From assembly GCA_948146395.1 (NCBI GenBank), contig OX411543.1:34553058-34617057 (forward strand): 64,000 nt of DNA, given 5' to 3'. A program made the position numbers and the translations under genes. Positions within the stretch are counted from its first letter, which is position 1. Each line of letters starts with the position of its first letter. The notes under the pieces are model-generated. The model was not told where the DNA came from. It made no database searches and saw only the letters and a program-made list of their open reading frames with translations. Origin of the DNA: Fragum whitleyi (Eukaryota > Mollusca > Bivalvia > Cardiida > Cardiidae). Shown piece by piece: positions 63,206 through 64,000 of the stretch.

Positions 63206-64000
63206 CTAATTCTTATAGTATTAAGAAATAGGACAACAACAAGCCAGCTATTATATTAATCTCCGAGTGCCAAATTGGCAAGCCAAGACAACAAATGGCC
63301 TAATTTAAAATTGCAGTCTGTGGTTACATCCGTCGGCATTTTAAGGTAAGGGAAAGGTTTTCACTGTTAAGATTGTACTGAAATACTCGATAAAGGAGGC
63401 TTATTTTTGAAGCCGGATGTCTTTCCATCGTAAATTGTAATTGTAAACGGCAGTATCGTATTATAAGGATCAAAATGAAGTGATTTCAAAGTTAATATTA
63501 ACTATAATTGAATTCCAGGAGTTCTAGGTATTTCGTAGTACTACGGGGTACTATCGCAACAATTTGTAGTTCTGTTCAACTGTGTAGATCGCCTATCTCT
63601 TCGCAGGTCATCAGCAAGTAACAATCGGGAACCCTCGGCGATTCTACGGAATAGACCTCGGGAATAATACGGACGCAGCCATGAAAGCTCGTCATTTCGC
63701 GCGTAGGTTTATATGACGTCACAAACATCAACGATCCCGCTAAGGATGACGTTGCATGAAATAAAATCAACGAACGAATAAAAAGGGCATATCATAATTT
63801 GATAACAAAACGCAGTGTTTTACTGCGTTTTGTCATCAAATTATAGTATGCCCAAAAGATCTCCAAAGATGATCGGAGAGAAGTAGCCAATTGTGATTTT
63901 CTACAAGCGATTTAACCGAAGTACCACCATGAGCCGAATTACCTAAAAATGAACAAAATTACTACACTTACGTCCGAGGTACTTTTCAATTTACGGAAAA
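63206..64000. other. Non-coding DNA with an inverted repeat
   Basis: 63630-63860 is the inverted relative of 50560-50765. Within it, 63788-63855 folds back: GGGCATATCATAATTTGATA with AACGCAG pairs to CTGCGTTTTGTCATCAAATT and on to GCCC. Nothing coding was seen to the end of the window. Confidence 0.45.

Overview
This window looks like nuclear DNA from a lophotrochozoan animal, most likely a bivalve mollusc. The evidence is a strongly AT-rich composition, a conserved animal gene split by long introns, and several dense families of short non-autonomous transposons. These include hairpin-ended, minisatellite-bearing elements of the pearl/Helentron (HINE) type known from bivalves, and tRNA-headed SINEs with an AATC-type tail. 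The placement is inference from repeat style; I recognise no species-diagnostic gene. There is no prokaryotic or organellar signal.

Two protein-coding genes can be supported. (1) Positions 1097-24173, plus strand: nine exons of the catalytic subunit of serine/threonine protein phosphatase 6 (PPP6C). They supply residues 26-305 of an apparently full 305-residue protein; the first 25 residues lie on an exon upstream of the window. Eight introns are visible. Seven are GT-AG. Intron 18641-19997 is an AT-AC intron with a textbook U12 5' splice site and branch site. (2) Positions 49093-50151, plus strand: an intronless-looking, divergent rhodopsin-class GPCR of 352 residues, bracketed by two copies of the same palindromic MITE.

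Layout. 1-5238: PPP6C exons with introns of 0.7-1.2 kb. 5239-18522: a 13.3-kb PPP6C intron filled by nested elements. One HINE is split by a second HINE, which is split by a third; next to them a further HINE is split by a 4.6-kb element with long inverted arms. 18523-24173: last four PPP6C exons. 24174-26814: possible 3' UTR containing another HINE. 26815-33700: SINE pieces, HINEs, a 635-bp GC-rich inverted-repeat element and low-content DNA. 33760-45017: a tandem segmental duplication (unit about 5 kb) whose copies carry different insertions. Each copy shows the empty site of elements in the other, so target-site duplications can be read directly (TTA, TTAA, TA). 45018-48930: non-coding DNA with short elements. 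49093-50151: GPCR. 50209-51100: MITE and a second SINE. 51579-52587: a 1-kb ATCC microsatellite. 52700-64000: MITEs, fold-back repeats and unassigned DNA, with no convincing gene.

The two genes have no evident functional link. PPP6C is a housekeeping phosphatase; the GPCR is a receptor of unknown ligand. The main novelty is in the mobile elements and the duplication, plus the U12 intron. I found no operon, CRISPR array or defence-like system.
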